The notes beneath the pieces are model-generated. The model was not told where the DNA came from. It worked only from the letters and a program-made list of their open reading frames with translations, and searched no databases. From Chryseobacterium gleum (GTDB taxonomy: Bacteria; Bacteroidota; Bacteroidia; Flavobacteriales_D; Crocinitomicaceae): a stretch of DNA of 64,000 bases. The stretch is from assembly GCA_945888625.1 (NCBI GenBank), contig CAMDAH010000010.1, forward strand, positions 28,383-92,382, written 5' to 3'. The position numbers and the translations under genes are program-made. Of the stretch, positions 63,425 to 64,000 are shown one piece after another. Every line of letters starts with the position of its first letter. The stretch's first letter is position 1.

Positions 63425-63901
63425 TTAGTTAGTTGATCCAGGAAGATAAGCTGCATGGGGTATGGTCATCCACTGGGCATAATGCACATCAAAAAAATTA
63501 AAGTAAGTGCCAGGCGCTTTCCTCTCAATAATATCAATACAAGTTGTACTTTTCGGTAGTGCTGGAAAAATCAAGGTGTACTCAAAATGCTGCCCCTTTC
63601 GCTTAAAATAATGTTTTGTTGGTGCCAAAGGAATTCCAATTGCTCTAATCAAGTTGAGTTTTTCACTCGAGCCTTTTGCCTGTATATACGAATTACCGTG
63701 TATTTGAATCCAACCACCGTTATCCCAAATCTTAGATGATTTGTAAATAAAATCAATTCGAGTATACTCCTCAGTTGCTTCGACACTCTTTACTCGATGC
63801 TTATTCTTGTGGTCCATTCCTAAGGGATTGTGACGCGTTAAGGGCGTTCCAATGGTAAGATCCTCCTCTCTTTTAGGCTTTTTTTTAGTTTTTGTTGTCA
63901 T
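63425..63901 (-). CDS. Conserved hypothetical protein (158 aa)
   Basis: Complete ORF with TATCTTTG promoter box 20 nt upstream; no recognised domain. Confidence 0.65.
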   Translation of the reverse strand: MTTKTKKKPKREEDLTIGTPLTRHNPLGMDHKNKHRVKSVEATEEYTRIDFIYKSSKIWDNGGWIQIHGNSYIQAKGSSEKLNLIRAIGIPLAPTKHYFKRKGQHFEYTLIFPALPKSTTCIDIIERKAPGTYFNFFDVHYAQWMTIPHAAYLPGSTN

Positions 63902-64000
63902 AGTTTTAAATTTAGTTTCAACAAAGATAAATAAATAGTCCGTTTTTTAGTTACGGAGTTAAAAATAATTATTATTTTTATGAAAAATAAAATATGAACC

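Overview
This is a 64 kb, gene-dense, AT-rich chromosomal window from a Bacteroidetes/Flavobacteriales bacterium. The gldJ-murF and porU-porV linkage, the TAnnTTTG promoters and the gene content suggest a Fluviicola/Crocinitomicaceae-like organism; that placement is inference. Most of the window is housekeeping: priA, rpoD, trpS, plsC, gatC, rnz, pyrR-pyrB, ispF, murF, prfB, gcvH, gyrB, valS, pyrE, birA, rsfS, ftsH, cdsA, psd, fmt, gpsA, lysC, feoAB, corA, bTHX, serC-serA. There is also a type IX secretion/gliding locus (porV, porU, porP/sprF, gldJ), three tandem POT transporters and a tail of poorly characterised membrane/envelope genes. I saw no mobile elements, CRISPR arrays, rRNA or tRNA genes. 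The most interesting signals are in gene expression. (1) Exact Bacteroidetes -7 boxes (TAnnTTTG) recur only 2-7 nt upstream of start codons (pyrR, plsC, feoA, pyrE, porV, prfB, porU), predicting leaderless or near-leaderless mRNAs. (2) The NUDIX and pyrE genes are divergent with start codons overlapping in one CATG, and each -7 box lies inside the other gene. (3) The apparent rpoD terminator is embedded antisense in the priA coding sequence. (4) Inverted repeats that can form mutually exclusive pairings sit directly upstream of feoA. (5) There is a 12-bp-arm palindrome upstream of a POT gene. (6) A 50-aa FeoB-associated Cys-containing membrane protein is missing from the ORF track. No clearly new multi-gene enzymatic or defence system was recognised.
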